A stretch of 64,000 nucleotides of DNA from MFD04580-c1 sp963702995 (lineage in GTDB: Bacteria > Planctomycetota > Phycisphaerae > Tepidisphaerales > Tepidisphaeraceae): the NCBI GenBank assembly GCA_963702995.1, contig OY969783.1:4402001-4466000 (forward strand). The letters run 5' to 3'. The position numbers were made by a program, and so were the translations under genes. Positions 34,584-44,049 of this stretch are shown piece after piece (position 1 is the first letter of the stretch; each line of letters begins with the position of its first letter). The notes beneath the pieces are model-generated. The model searched no databases, was not told the origin of the DNA, and worked only from the letters and a program-made list of their open reading frames with translations.

Positions 34584-36421
34584 ATGCCGGCGGTTCACGC
34601 AAAGCCCCTCCTCCAACGCGTCGGCCGCAGGGTCTGCCGGTCGTACCTTGCGGCCCTGCTGATCGTGGCCGGCGCGACCGGCGGCTGTCATGCCCCTGTC
34701 GAGCCGGACCCCAGCCATCTGGCCCGGATTGACAGCCTCGTCGCGGAGCGGACGAACTCAGGCATCAGCTCTTCGGCGCTGCTCGCCCTCAACCCCAGGA
34801 CGCCTCCGGAGGCGCCGACCGGCACGCTGGAACTCCGCGCGGCGGTCGATCGCACGCTTGCCCACAACCTTGGCCTGATCGCTTCGGCGGAGAACCTGGC
34901 GATCGCGCAGGCGCAGCTGGCCCAGGCGGGCCTGCTTCAGAACCCGACCCTCGGTCAGACGGGCGCTATCGCGTTCCCCCTCTCCTCCAACGCCGGCGCC
35001 ACGCCGTTCGACGTACTGATCAGCCAGGCGATCAACACGTTCTTCACGCGGCCGTATCGCGTCGCCGTCGCCGAGTCGCAGCGGTTCCAGGCGGGGATCG
35101 ATCTGGCCAATCAAGCCTTCGACCTCTCGCAGCAAGCCGAAGCCAAGTACCAGGAGATGGTCCACCTGCTGCGGGACAGGCGATTGGCGGAGCGGACGGC
35201 CGAATCGTACAAGCGCGCGGTTTCGGCGGCCGAGGCGCGTGCCAAGGTCGGCGTCATCCCCCAGCCGGACGTCAACCGCGCCCGAATCCAGTACGAAGAC
35301 GCGCTGCGGCAGATCCGGCACCTTCGCACCCAATACCAGCGCGCTGCGCGGGAGATGAACTGGCTCATGGGCGTCCCCAGCGAGCCGCGGTGGGAGCTTC
35401 CCGCGGACCTGCTTGAGACGCCCAAGGTCCTTCCGTCATTGCCACGGGACGTCCGGGTCGAAGACCTGGGCTCGCGATACCGTCTGGACCTGCTCCGCGC
35501 CGATTTTGACCGCAAGGTCAACGAAGCCAGCGTGAAGGTCGCGCGGCTGGGCCTGATCCCCGAGATCAGCGTCGGTGTGGACGTGGCCCGGGATAACGCG
35601 AAGCATTGGACGGTTGGCCCGGCGGTCTCACGGTCGTGCTGCCGATCTTCGACACCGGCGAGGTCGCGCTCAAGCTGGCGGAGGCGCAACTGCGATTGTC
35701 GGACCGAACGTATGTCGCGCTCGCGGGGCAGGTTCGACAGGACGTTCGCGCCGCCTACGAAAACCTCCTGATCGCCGACGAAGACGTCCGCTTTTATCGC
35801 GATCGGCTCATTCCGCAGGAGGAAGAGAACGTCAAGCTGGCTGACGAGTCGTTCCGACTCGGCAACTCCGACCTGGACAGCCTGCTCAACACGCTCCGCG
35901 AGCACGTGACCGTCCTTCAGGCGTACGAGGACGCGATCGACTCGTATCACTCGAACCTGATCGCGCTGCAGCGGGCTGTCGGGCTGGTGTGGGAGCGGAT
36001 CGAGCGGGAGACGTCGGCGGCGCCCGCATCGACAGGCCCCGCGTCAACCGCCCCGGCGTCAACCAACCCCGCGTCAACCGCCCCGGCGTCAACCAACCCC
36101 GCGTCAACCGCCCCGGCGTCAACCAACCCCGCGTCAACCGCCCCAGTGTCAACCAACCCCACGTCAACCAACCCGGCGTCGGGCAGTTCCGTGTCGGGCG
36201 GCTCCGTGTTGGGCGGCTCCGTGTCGGGCGTTTTCGCGTCGGGCGTTTTCGTGTCTGGCGTTTTCGTGTCGGGCAGCTCCGCCTTGGGCAGCTCCGTCTC
36301 CGGCAGTTCCGCGTCGGGCAGTTCCGAGTGGCGTCGCTTTGCCACCCCATCAACGAGCCCGTCGGCGGAGCCGTTAACCGGCTCGGCAGCGCCGCCAATC
36401 ACGGATCGCCCCGCGCGATGA
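34584..36421 (+). CDS. TolC/CusC-like outer-membrane efflux protein with repetitive C-terminal tail (frame break at 35621)
   Basis: About 612 residues. The N-terminal lipoprotein-type signal reaches Cys in VAGATGGCHAP. Two outer-membrane efflux protein (OEP) repeats follow: LRAAVDRTLAHNLGLIASAE ... QAKYQEM-like helices, and after the frame change VVLPIFDTGEVALKLAEAQL, with VRQDVRAAYENLLIADEDVR and LNTLREHVTVLQAYEDAIDS. Adding one G to GG at 35621-35622 restores the frame. After the barrel/tunnel ends (LQRAVGLVWERIERE) there is a 100-residue tail encoded by twenty 15-base repeats, PASTA/PASTN pentapeptides and then Gly/Ser/Val pentapeptides. It is the outer-membrane channel of the tripartite pump with the next two genes. 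Confidence 0.88.
36026..36325 (+). repeat. 15-bp minisatellite (20 units) in the efflux protein tail
   Basis: Twenty consecutive 15-base units. The first nine to ten follow GCGTCAACCGCCCCG / GCGTCAACCAACCCC in alternation (a 30-base higher-order repeat). The last ten follow GTGTCGGGCGGCTCC / GTGTCGGGCGTTTTC. All preserve the reading frame and encode pentapeptides of the PASTN and SVSGG kind. Copy-number change would lengthen or shorten the tail by five residues without breaking the protein. Confidence 0.92.
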
Positions 36422-36455
36422 GACACCGGGAAGGCGCAGCCTACAGGAGTAAGTC

Positions 36456-37868
36456 ATGAGCAATGAAAACAGGGCCCGATGGGTCAAGGGGGTCGTCGTT
36501 GTGGCGGTCGTCATCGTCGCCGGCGTGTGCGTGCGGATGATCGGGTTGCGCTCCATGGCCAGGGGCCTTGGGCTTCTGCCCGAGGAGCCGGCCGCCGCGG
36601 GCGATTTACCCGAGGTCTTCAAGGTCACGCGCGACACCATTGAGGTCCCCGCCGCGGCGGCCGAGGAGATGAAGCTGGGGACGGCGCAGACGGTGGCGCA
36701 GCGGGTGCCGGTGACGCTGCGGCTGACCGGCCGCACCGGCCTGGACATGGAGACGGTCGCCCACATCCGCGGGCAGTTCCCGGGGCGGGTGCTCGACATC
36801 GGCCCCGCGCTGGGCAGCTTCGTCCATGGGCCGGAGGACATGGCGAAGTACGGGCCGCCGACGGTCATGTGCGTCGTGGAATCGACCGACCTGGCCCAGG
36901 CCAAGAGCGACTTCGTCAAGGCGAAGGTCTCGCTGGAGGTGGATCAGGATGCGGAGAAGCGAACCAAAGAGCTGGTTGACGCGAAGGTGCTGGCCGACAA
37001 GTTCCTGCTCGACGCGCAATCCCAGGTGAAGAAGGACAAAGCCGATTTCGACGCGGCCCGCCAGAAGCTGCTCGTCTTCGGGCTCACCGACAGCGACCTG
37101 CCCCGGATCGACCAGCAGCAGGGCAAAGAGCGGATGGTCTACAGCGTCCTGTGCCCCAAGAGCGGGATCATCACCGAGAAGAACGTGGTGCGCGGCGAAC
37201 TGGCCGACCCGACGGTCAACCTCTTCACCATCGCCGACCTCTCCAAGATCTGGGTCTGGGGCGACGTCTACGAACGGGACCGGCGCCGCGTCAAGGAGGG
37301 CCAGAAGATGAACGTGATCGTGGTGAGCCACCCGGACGAGCCCCGCGAGTGCACGGTCGAGTGGGTCAGCCCCGTCCTGGACAGCACCACCCGAAGCATC
37401 CGCATCCGCGGCTCGCTCGACAATCGCGACGGCCGCCTGCTCGCCGAGATGTATTGCAGCATCATCCTCCAGATCGAGGGGCCCACCGATTCGATCATCC
37501 TCCCCAGCGACGCGGTGGTCCGGAAGGAAGACACCGCCTTCGTCTTCGTGCGGGTGGCCTCGACGCAAGGGGCCGCGACGTACCAGCGGCGGCCGGTGAA
37601 GGTCGAACCCGTCGCCAGCGGTATCGGCTTCGAAACGACGCCGACGACCGCGCCCTCCACGCCCGCAGGGGCCGATGCGCCGGAGGCCGCCCGAGGCGTT
37701 GACGGGCGGCGGAGCAAGGCGGAGGTGGTCCGGGTCATCGAAGGCGTTGGCCCCGGCGAGACCATCGTCACCCGCAACGCACTGGGCTTGTTCCAGGAGA
37801 TGGAAGACCACCAGGGCGAGCTTAAGCAGGAGCTGGAGGCCGCCAAATCCAGCGCGCGAGTGGAATGA
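36456..37868 (+). CDS. RND efflux periplasmic adaptor (CusB/CzcB-like)
   Basis: 470 residues, intact, with CAGGAG nine bases before the ATG. One N-terminal membrane anchor (WVKGVVVVAVVIVAGVCVRM). Membrane-fusion protein layout: beta-barrel start VPVTLRLTGRTGLDMETVAH, a lipoyl half HIRGQFPGRVLDIGPALGSF, a long helical hairpin (QAKSDFVKAKVSLEVDQDAE ... AQSQVKKDKADFDAARQK), the second lipoyl half (VLCPKSGIITEKNVVRGELA) and the beta-barrel domain (KIWVWGDVYERDRRRVKEGQ). It bridges the inner-membrane pump and the TolC-like protein. The heavy-metal (Cus/Czc) class is suggested by the pump family. No Met- or His-rich metal site is obvious at the N-terminus. Confidence 0.93.
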   Translation: MSNENRARWVKGVVVVAVVIVAGVCVRMIGLRSMARGLGLLPEEPAAAGDLPEVFKVTRDTIEVPAAAAEEMKLGTAQTVAQRVPVTLRLTGRTGLDMETVAHIRGQFPGRVLDIGPALGSFVHGPEDMAKYGPPTVMCVVESTDLAQAKSDFVKAKVSLEVDQDAEKRTKELVDAKVLADKFLLDAQSQVKKDKADFDAARQKLLVFGLTDSDLPRIDQQQGKERMVYSVLCPKSGIITEKNVVRGELADPTVNLFTIADLSKIWVWGDVYERDRRRVKEGQKMNVIVVSHPDEPRECTVEWVSPVLDSTTRSIRIRGSLDNRDGRLLAEMYCSIILQIEGPTDSIILPSDAVVRKEDTAFVFVRVASTQGAATYQRRPVKVEPVASGIGFETTPTTAPSTPAGADAPEAARGVDGRRSKAEVVRVIEGVGPGETIVTRNALGLFQEMEDHQGELKQELEAAKSSARVE

Positions 37869-37935
37869 CCTTCATCGGCTGAACGCCCGTCCCCATCCCG
37901 GCCCGCGCCAGGGCCTGTCTTACCAATCGCAGGCC

Positions 37936-40900
37936 ATGATCAACAAGCTCGTCAACTTTGCCCTCGACAACCGCCTGATGATGCTGGGGCTGCTGCTGGC
38001 CTTCATCGCCCAGGGCGTCTATTCCTTCCAGAAGGTCCCGATTGAGGCCTTTCCGGACCCCGATGACGTCCACGTCCAGGTGATCATCCTCTGGCCGGGC
38101 CAGGCGGCGGAAGAGATCGAGTCGCAGGTGACGCGGCCGACCGAGCAGCAGCTCAACGGCACGGCGGGGCTCACCGCGCTCCGCTCAATCAGCATGTTCG
38201 GCCTTTCGGTTGTGACCTGCACGTTCGATGACGCCGTCACCGACGCGACAGCCCGGGCGGCCGTGCTTGAGAAGATGCAGGGGGTGAACCTTCCGACGCT
38301 GCCGACGCCCGCCCAGTGGCAGCTCGCGCCGCTCGCCACCAGCACCGGTGAGATCTTTCGTTACATCGTCAAAGGCCCCCGCGAGAAGCTGGAAGAGCTC
38401 CGCGCGCTGGAAGATTGGGTGATCGAGCCGAATATCCGCCAGGTGGACGGCGTGGCCGACGTCAACGCCTTCGGCGGCGGGATCAAGCAATACCAGGTCA
38501 TCGTCAAGCCGGAACTGCTGCTGCAACAGAAGGTCACGCTCGCACAGGTCTTCACCGCGCTTCAGAACAACAACGGCAACACCGGCGGCAATGTGCTTCG
38601 ACAGGGCGAGCAGATGCTTGTGATCCGCGGGGTCGGCGCCATCAATGACCCCAACGACGAGAAGAACCTCGCGGACATCCGAAGCATCTGGATCCAGTCG
38701 CAGGACGGACGCTCGGTTTACATCCGCGACGTCGCCGACGTGCAGACCGGGATGGCCCCGCGACAGGGGGTTGTCGGGTGGTTCCGCCGCCACGCCTCCG
38801 ACCCGGCGAGCGGCCGCGCCCCCGCCGGCCACAGCGGCGAAGCCCGAGCGGCCCCGCTTCCAACGGCGGCGGCCGGGCCCGGCCGGCTTCCCGCGACGAA
38901 GAGATCAACGACGTCGTCGAAGCGATCGTCGTCCAGCGCAAAGGGACCAACGCGCTCAACGTGCTGGCGGGCATTCGCGATAAGGTCCGGTTCCTCAACA
39001 CAAAGGTGCTGGCGCCGCGCGGCGTCGAGATCATCCCGATCTACGACCGCGCCAGCTCGTCCGCGAGACGGTCCATACCGTCGCGCACAACCTGATCGAA
39101 GGGGCGGTGCTGATCCTGGTCATCTCCCTGATCTTCACCGGGAGCATCCGCGCGGCGATCATCATCTGCCTGGTCATCCCGCTGTCGCTTATGACAGCGT
39201 TCCTGACCCTCTACCTCTACGGCGTGCCGGCCAACCTGCTGTCGTTCGGGGCGGTCGATTTCGGCATCATCGTCGATGCGGCCGTGATGATCGTCGAGGC
39301 GATCCTCGTTCAGAAGCTCCTGGCGCCGCCGGGGACGGACTTCCGCGAGCTGACGCGCAAGACCAGCCAGGCCCTGGGGCGGCCGATGCTCTTCGCCAAG
39401 CTTATCTTCATCGTCTCGCTGATCCCGATCTTCACGTTCCAGCGGGTGGAAGGGCGCATCTTCCGACCGATGGCGCTGACCATCACCGGCGCGATCGTCG
39501 GCGCCACGCTCATGACGCTGACGCTGGTCCCACTGGCCGCGTCATTCCTGCTGAAGGGCGTGAAGGCCTCGCACGAGAACTTTGTCGCCCGGGGGCTGCG
39601 CGTCGGCTACGGCTTCATCATGGGGTACGTGCTGCGCTACAAGCTGACGACGCTGCTGATCGCGCTCGGCGTCCTGGGCCTCTCGATCCTGTGGGGCGCG
39701 GCTCGGGACCGAGTTCCTGCCGAAGCTGGACGAGGGGAACATCTGGCTCAGCGTGGATATGCCCCTTTCCGTCTCCAAGGAACGGGCGAAGGAGTACGAG
39801 GAGCGGATACGCGAAATCCTGCGGAGCTTCCCGGAGTCCCGCCAGATCTACACCCAGCTCGGCCGCCCCGATGATGGGACCGACCCCAAGGGGTTCAACA
39901 ACATCGAGATCGGCATCGACCTGCTCCCGCGCGAGCAATGGGTGACCCGGGGCCCCGACGGGGCGATCGTGGGCAAAGAGGGGCTGATCGCCCGGATGAA
40001 CGCCCGGTTGCAGGAGTTGCCGGGGCTTGAGTTCAACTTTTCGCAGGTGATCGAGGACAACGTGGAAGAAGCGCTGTCCGGCGTGAAAGGTGAATTGGCG
40101 ATCAAGCTGTTCGGGGACGACCTGCAGGTGCTCCAGCAGAAGGGGGAGGAGATTCGCCAGGTCCTCTCCCAGGTGCGCGGGAACGCCGACCTGGCCGTCG
40201 AGAAGCTCTGAGGCCAGCCCAACCTGACGATCACGCTGGACCGGGAGGGCCTGCGCGCGCTACGGCGTTGACGCCCAGACGGCGCTGAACTTCATCCAGA
40301 CCGGCCTGGGCGGGCAAAGCGCCGGCAGCGTGCTCGAAGGGCAGCGGCGGTTCGACCTGTCAGTCCGCTTCACCGAGTCGGCGCGCAGCAGCGTCAACCG
40401 CATCGCGGACCTGTGGATCGACACGCCGACCGGCCAGCGCATCCCGATTACGCAGTTGGCCAGCGTGCGGACGAGGGAAGGCGCCAGCCGCATCGGCCGC
40501 GACAACAACAGCCGGCGCGTCGCCCTGAAGTGCGGCGTTCGAGACCGGGACATGGGGAGCTTCGTCGCCGAGGCCAAACAGCAGGTCGATGCGAAGGTGA
40601 AGCTCCCCCCCGGCTACTTCACGACGTGGGAGGGGCAGTTCGAGAACCAGGAACGCGCGACGGCGCGGCTGAAGGTCATCGTCCCCCTGTCGCTCCTGGG
40701 CGTGCTGGTGATCCTGGTGTGGGCGTTCCGCCGGGTGCGTTATGCGGGCCTCATCCTGGCCAATATCCCCTTCGCGTTCGTCGGCAGCCTCGCGGCGCTG
40801 CACTTCACCCAAACGCATCTGTCGGTGTCGGCGATGATCGGGTTCATCGCGCTCTCGGGCGTGAGCGTGCAGAACGGCATTGTCCTGGTCGGCCAGTTCA

Positions 40901-41187
40901 ACATGCTGCGGCACAAGGGCCTCCCGCTTTCGCAGGCCGTCCTGGAAGGCGCCCAGCATCGGGTGCGGCCGGTGCTCATGACGGCGCTGATGGCCGCGAT
41001 CGGGATGTACCCGGCCGCCGTCTCCACCGGGATCGGCTCGGAGGTTCAGCGCCCGCTGGCGCTGGTCATCGTCGGCGGCATGCTCTCGGCGGCCGTCCTG
41101 ACCCTGATCGTCCTCCCGGTCCTCTACGAATTGTTCGAAACGTGGTTCCCCGCGCCAGTCACCGTGCCGGAGGGCCTCATCGATTAG
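37936..41187 (+). CDS. RND efflux pump, CusA/CzcA-like (four frame changes and one in-frame stop)
   Basis: About 1,085 residues if joined. Start MINKLVNFALDNRLMMLGLL at 37936. Frame pieces: 37936 to ~38870, ~38870 to 39053, 39053 to ~39700, ~39700 to 40258, ~40258 to 41187. In addition an in-frame TGA (40209-40211) interrupts EKL-GQPNLTITLDREG, where relatives have Thr. Family landmarks are all present: IEAFPDPDDVHVQVIILWPG, VDGVADVNAFGGGIKQYQV, VETVHTVAHNL-like RETVHTVAHNLIEGAVLILV, FGAVDFGIIVDAAVMIVEAI (membrane Asp residues of the proton relay), GTEFLPKLDEGNIWLSVDMP, and GFIALSGVSVQNGIVLV. A Pro/Ala/Arg-rich insert of about 40 residues follows RQGVVGW. It either carries the worst sequence errors of the window or is a real pseudogene. 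Confidence 0.88.
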
Positions 41188-41235
41188 TGGTCCGTTCCAG
41201 GCAAGCTGCGGGTGCGCGGTGATGCCATCCGAAGT

Positions 41236-41259
41236 GCCGCCGGTGAGGGCACCGGCGGC
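41236..41259. repeat. Hairpin repeat, family E, copy 2
   Basis: GCCGCCGGTG and CACCGGCGGC form a perfect 10-bp stem with loop AGGG, identical in 22 bases to the copy at 21290. It lies about 50 bases after the end of the RND pump gene and may end its transcript. Confidence 0.8.
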
Positions 41260-41332
41260 CCTTTGGTTTGCGAGCGTACCCGTTAATTAGTACTACATCG
41301 CCACCTCGCAAATCGCGGCGTAACGAAAAGGC

Positions 41333-41467
41333 AAAATCCGAAGCCCGAAATACGAAAGAATGACCAAGCGGAAAGAAAGAAGATCGATGAAAGCGGGTGC
41401 GGAAGGAGCAGTCGTTGTCCGCTTCGTCTTCTTTTCAGCTTCCTTGGGATTTAGTGCTTCGGATTTC
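41333..41467. repeat. Dispersed repeat, family F, copy 2
   Basis: Starts AAAATCCGAAGCCCGAAATA and ends with the inverted phrase GGATTTAGTGCTTCGGATTT, with a centre of AAGAAAGAAG and CTTCTTTTC blocks that also pair. Same organisation as 19621-19754. With hairpin E it accounts for most of the 433-base gap 41188-41620; the remainder (41468-41620) shows nothing identifiable. Confidence 0.85.
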
Positions 41468-41620
41468 TCTTTTTTGGCAAGGTCTTACGGCTGTTCAGCG
41501 CTGTAGTGTTCCATGGAGCGGCCCACTTAGCATCAAATCGCGGCCTCGTGGGGCTCGGCGAGCGGCCGGGTCCGAAGCAGGGAACGGCGGGGGCACGAAA
41601 CACAAAGAGACTGGGGGACG

Positions 41621-42289
41621 TCACGGCGCGACGAAGAGCACGCGGTCGATCCCGGCGTCGATGCAGGCGCTGTAGGTCGCCAGGACATCGCGGCAGAGGA
41701 TGTCGGCGTTGGCGCGCACGACGAGGAACGCCTCGCCGATCAGCGCCCGGTTCTCGCGGAGCACGCGGGTCAGTTCCGGGCCGTGGGCGGGGAGTTTTTC
41801 ATGGCCGAAGGCGTAGACCGTCATGCGGTCCCCCTCGCGGAAAAGGAAGAGGCGAAACTCGGGGCGCTCGGTCTCGGCCGGGGCGTAGCGCGTCGCCGGC
41901 GGGGCGAGCTTGACGGGCACGCGCTGGCCGGCCTGTTCGATGATGACCTCAGGCGCGCCGGCTCGGCCGCAGGCCCAGATGACGGGGAGGAAATCGCCGT
42001 ACCGCAACCCATCAGGCAGGCTGAGGACCACCGTGAACTCCGCGCTTCGATCGCGCTCGGCGGCCACGACCAACTGGAACTCCACGACCGATCGCACCTT
42101 CCCGCGCGCGCGGACCCGCAGTGTGCCGGGCGTGGCCGCCGGGCCCGGCTCGACCGAGGCGACCAGTGCCGCGGGCCAGGTGGTCGGGAGTGACGACGCG
42201 GGCAGCCGGGGGGCGGCCGCGTGAGACGAGATCAACGCGGCCGCGAAGCCGATGAGTGGGCCCGATCGTCGGCCGTGGGGACAGGGCAT
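41621..42289 (-). CDS. Secreted protein with C-terminal ExbD/TolR-like module
   Basis: 222 residues from MPCPHGRRSGPLIGFAAALI (42289), a signal-peptide-like start ending near SSHAAAP. The middle is beta-rich (RVRARGKVRSVVEFQLVVAA, EFTVVLSLPDGLRYGDFLPV, EVIIEQAGQRVPVKLAPPAT). The last 45 residues, GEAFLVVRANADILCRDVLA then TYSACIDAGIDRVLFVAP, closely follow the periplasmic part of ExbD/TolR (the VVRADG..V.Y..VV.....A.......V.FA pattern). The usual ExbD N-terminal membrane helix with its conserved Asp is absent, and there is no exbB gene nearby. So this is a periplasmic or lipid-linked ExbD-like domain in a new setting. Function unknown. Confidence 0.65.
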   Translation of the reverse strand: MPCPHGRRSGPLIGFAAALISSHAAAPRLPASSLPTTWPAALVASVEPGPAATPGTLRVRARGKVRSVVEFQLVVAAERDRSAEFTVVLSLPDGLRYGDFLPVIWACGRAGAPEVIIEQAGQRVPVKLAPPATRYAPAETERPEFRLFLFREGDRMTVYAFGHEKLPAHGPELTRVLRENRALIGEAFLVVRANADILCRDVLATYSACIDAGIDRVLFVAP

Positions 42290-42572
42290 GTTCGGACCCT
42301 CGGTTGCGAGCCGACCGTGCGGCAAAGGCGTACGGCGCGAACGAAGCGTGCCGGAGGGAGACGCCTCGATGAAACGATTCTACCCGCGACGAAGCGATCC
42401 ATCTTCGCTTACCATTCGCCCAGCGGCTCTTTCACGCCCCTGTTCGCCGGCGATGGCGACAGCGATGATGGTTCGACGGGTGGCCCGGGCGACCGAGAGA
42501 AGCCTCCCGGCAAGGCATCTGAAGGCATGGGCACGCCGTCTGATCGGAGTGCCCGGACTGGAGCGATTCACG

Positions 42573-43046
42573 ATGAGGCTTCGATACGCGTCGGTGATCC
42601 CCCTGTCGCTGGCCCTGCTGGGCGGCTGCGGGCATCACGGGAAGAAAGCGGCGAACAAGCCCGATGAACCGATCCGCGATGAACCAACGACGCCCACCCC
42701 CGAGGAGGCGGCCCGGTCGGCGGAGCTCGCGGCGCTGGAGCGGACGTATATGACGACCCTGGACGTGTCGGAGTTGGACCGAACGGCCGCCCAGATCGCC
42801 CAGCGGACGTCGCCCGAGTACGTCCGTCAGCTTTCGAAGAAACGCCTGGACGCCACGCCGTCGCCGGACGAGCCCGAGCATGACCGCGGCCACGACAGCG
42901 ACCACGGAGCATCCCCGCCGGGTGCGCCGGAAGTTCGTTCGTGCAACGATCCCAGCGAAGGACGTCGAGCCCGGACGTGGTTCGAAAGCAGCAGGCGATC
43001 CTTGAGGCGCTGCGGAAGCATTTGGCCGGCGGGTGAGGCTTGCTAA
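42573..43046 (+). CDS. Small lipoprotein, hypothetical (C-terminus uncertain)
   Basis: 157 residues as read. The ATG at 42573 follows GGAG by nine bases, and the lipoprotein signal MRLRYASVIPLSLALLGGCG has its lipobox Cys at residue 19. The mature part is charged: KPDEPIRDEPTTPTPEEAAR, a helix LAALERTYMTTLDVSELDRT, AAQIAQRTSPEYVRQLSKKR and an acidic His-rich stretch (EPEHDRGHDSDHG). After about residue 115 the composition turns Arg-rich. An alternative frame ends at 43036 with VVRKQQAILEALRKHLAGG, a more natural helix, so a one-base loss between about 42900 and 42990 is likely. No family recognised. It is convergent with the ligase gene. Confidence 0.6.
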   Translation: MRLRYASVIPLSLALLGGCGHHGKKAANKPDEPIRDEPTTPTPEEAARSAELAALERTYMTTLDVSELDRTAAQIAQRTSPEYVRQLSKKRLDATPSPDEPEHDRGHDSDHGASPPGAPEVRSCNDPSEGRRARTWFESSRRSLRRCGSIWPAGEAC

Positions 43047-43063
43047 GCCGAGTGCGCGACGAC

Positions 43064-44035
43064 CTATGGCGGGTCGATCGGCGTGAACGACTGAATCAGC
43101 GCCAGCCGGTCGTCCAGCGTCCGCGCCTTTCCAAGCGCAGCCTCCACCTCTCGCAGGCGGCCGACGATCCCGTGGCGGTTGGCGATCTGGATCGCCAGGC
43201 CGGGGCGGGCGTTGGCTTCCAGGATGACCGGGCCCACCGCGGCATCCAGCACGAAATCGATCCCGACGTAGTTCATCTCCAGCGCGTCGGCGAGGCGCAT
43301 CGCGGCCATGATGAGCGTTCCCCAGCCCGGCAAGGCGACGCCGGCGATTGGGGCGCCGGTGTCGGGATGGTTGGCGATCGCGCGGTTCTGGCAGACGCCG
43401 CCGAAGGTGACGCCGCTCGCCAGATCGACCGCGGCGGCGGCCGCCCCCTGGTGGAGGTTGGCCTTGCCGCGCGAGGCTTCGGTCGGCAGGCGAACCATCG
43501 CCATCACCGGCGTCCCCTGATAGACGATCACCCGCACATCCGGCGTGCCGCCGACGGCGATCTTCTCGAAGACCGCGTGCCGGATGATCCGCTGCTCGAC
43601 GATCACCTGGTCCTGCTGCCCGCCCAGCGAATAGAGCCCGGAGAGGGCGTTCTCCAGGTGGTAGCGCATGTCTTCTTTGGGCATTTCGCGCCCGCCGGCC
43701 GTAATGAAGGCGTCACCCTGCCGGTCCACAACGACCACAATGCCGCGGCCGCCGGAGCCGCGGGTCGGCTTCACGACGAAATCCTTATTCCCACGAATGA
43801 TCTCGTCGAACCGTTTCACGTCCCCCATCCAGCGAAGGACCGCGTAGGTACGCGGGACCGGGATGCCGTGCGCCTCGCAGATGATCTTGGTCTTGAGCTT
43901 GTCGTCCACGCGCGGATAGTGGGCGCGGGGGTTGCCGGGGAGGACAAACTCCCCGTTGCGGTGGTTCATCCCCAGGATGCCCAGGCGTCGAAGCTGGCTC
44001 GGGCGGGCGTATCGGAGCAGGCTTGGAAGGGGCAT
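43064..44035 (-). CDS. RimK-like ATP-grasp ligase (alpha-L-glutamate ligase-related, TIGR02291 type)
   Basis: 323 residues, intact. The N-terminal LRRLGILGMNHRNGEFVLPG and YPRVDDKLKTKIICEAHGIP are characteristic of the glutamate-ligase-related family. ATP-grasp elements follow: FVVKPTRGSGGRGIVVVVDR (nucleotide-binding Lys and glycine loop), QVIVEQRIIRHAVFEKIAVG, DVRVIVYQGTPVMAMVRLPT and the magnesium site GIDFVLDAAVGPVILEANAR, where Asp, Glu and Asn are the ligands. It should form an amide bond between a carboxylate and an amino acid using ATP in the cytosol. It is the last gene of a three-gene operon after the transglutaminase-like membrane protein (15-base gap). This neighbourhood has been described as a conserved predicted peptide-synthesis and peptide-cleavage system. 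The product is not known. Confidence 0.9.
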   Translation of the reverse strand: MPLPSLLRYARPSQLRRLGILGMNHRNGEFVLPGNPRAHYPRVDDKLKTKIICEAHGIPVPRTYAVLRWMGDVKRFDEIIRGNKDFVVKPTRGSGGRGIVVVVDRQGDAFITAGGREMPKEDMRYHLENALSGLYSLGGQQDQVIVEQRIIRHAVFEKIAVGGTPDVRVIVYQGTPVMAMVRLPTEASRGKANLHQGAAAAAVDLASGVTFGGVCQNRAIANHPDTGAPIAGVALPGWGTLIMAAMRLADALEMNYVGIDFVLDAAVGPVILEANARPGLAIQIANRHGIVGRLREVEAALGKARTLDDRLALIQSFTPIDPP

Positions 44036-44049
44036 GGCAGCGCCTCAGG

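Noticed and set aside
35886..36459. Leu/Trp- and Val/Arg-repeat proteins in other frames of the 15-bp minisatellite, resembling pentapeptide-repeat proteins
   Set aside because: Any frame of a 15-base repeat gives a pentapeptide pattern. Only the frame continuing from the TolC fold is part of a real gene.
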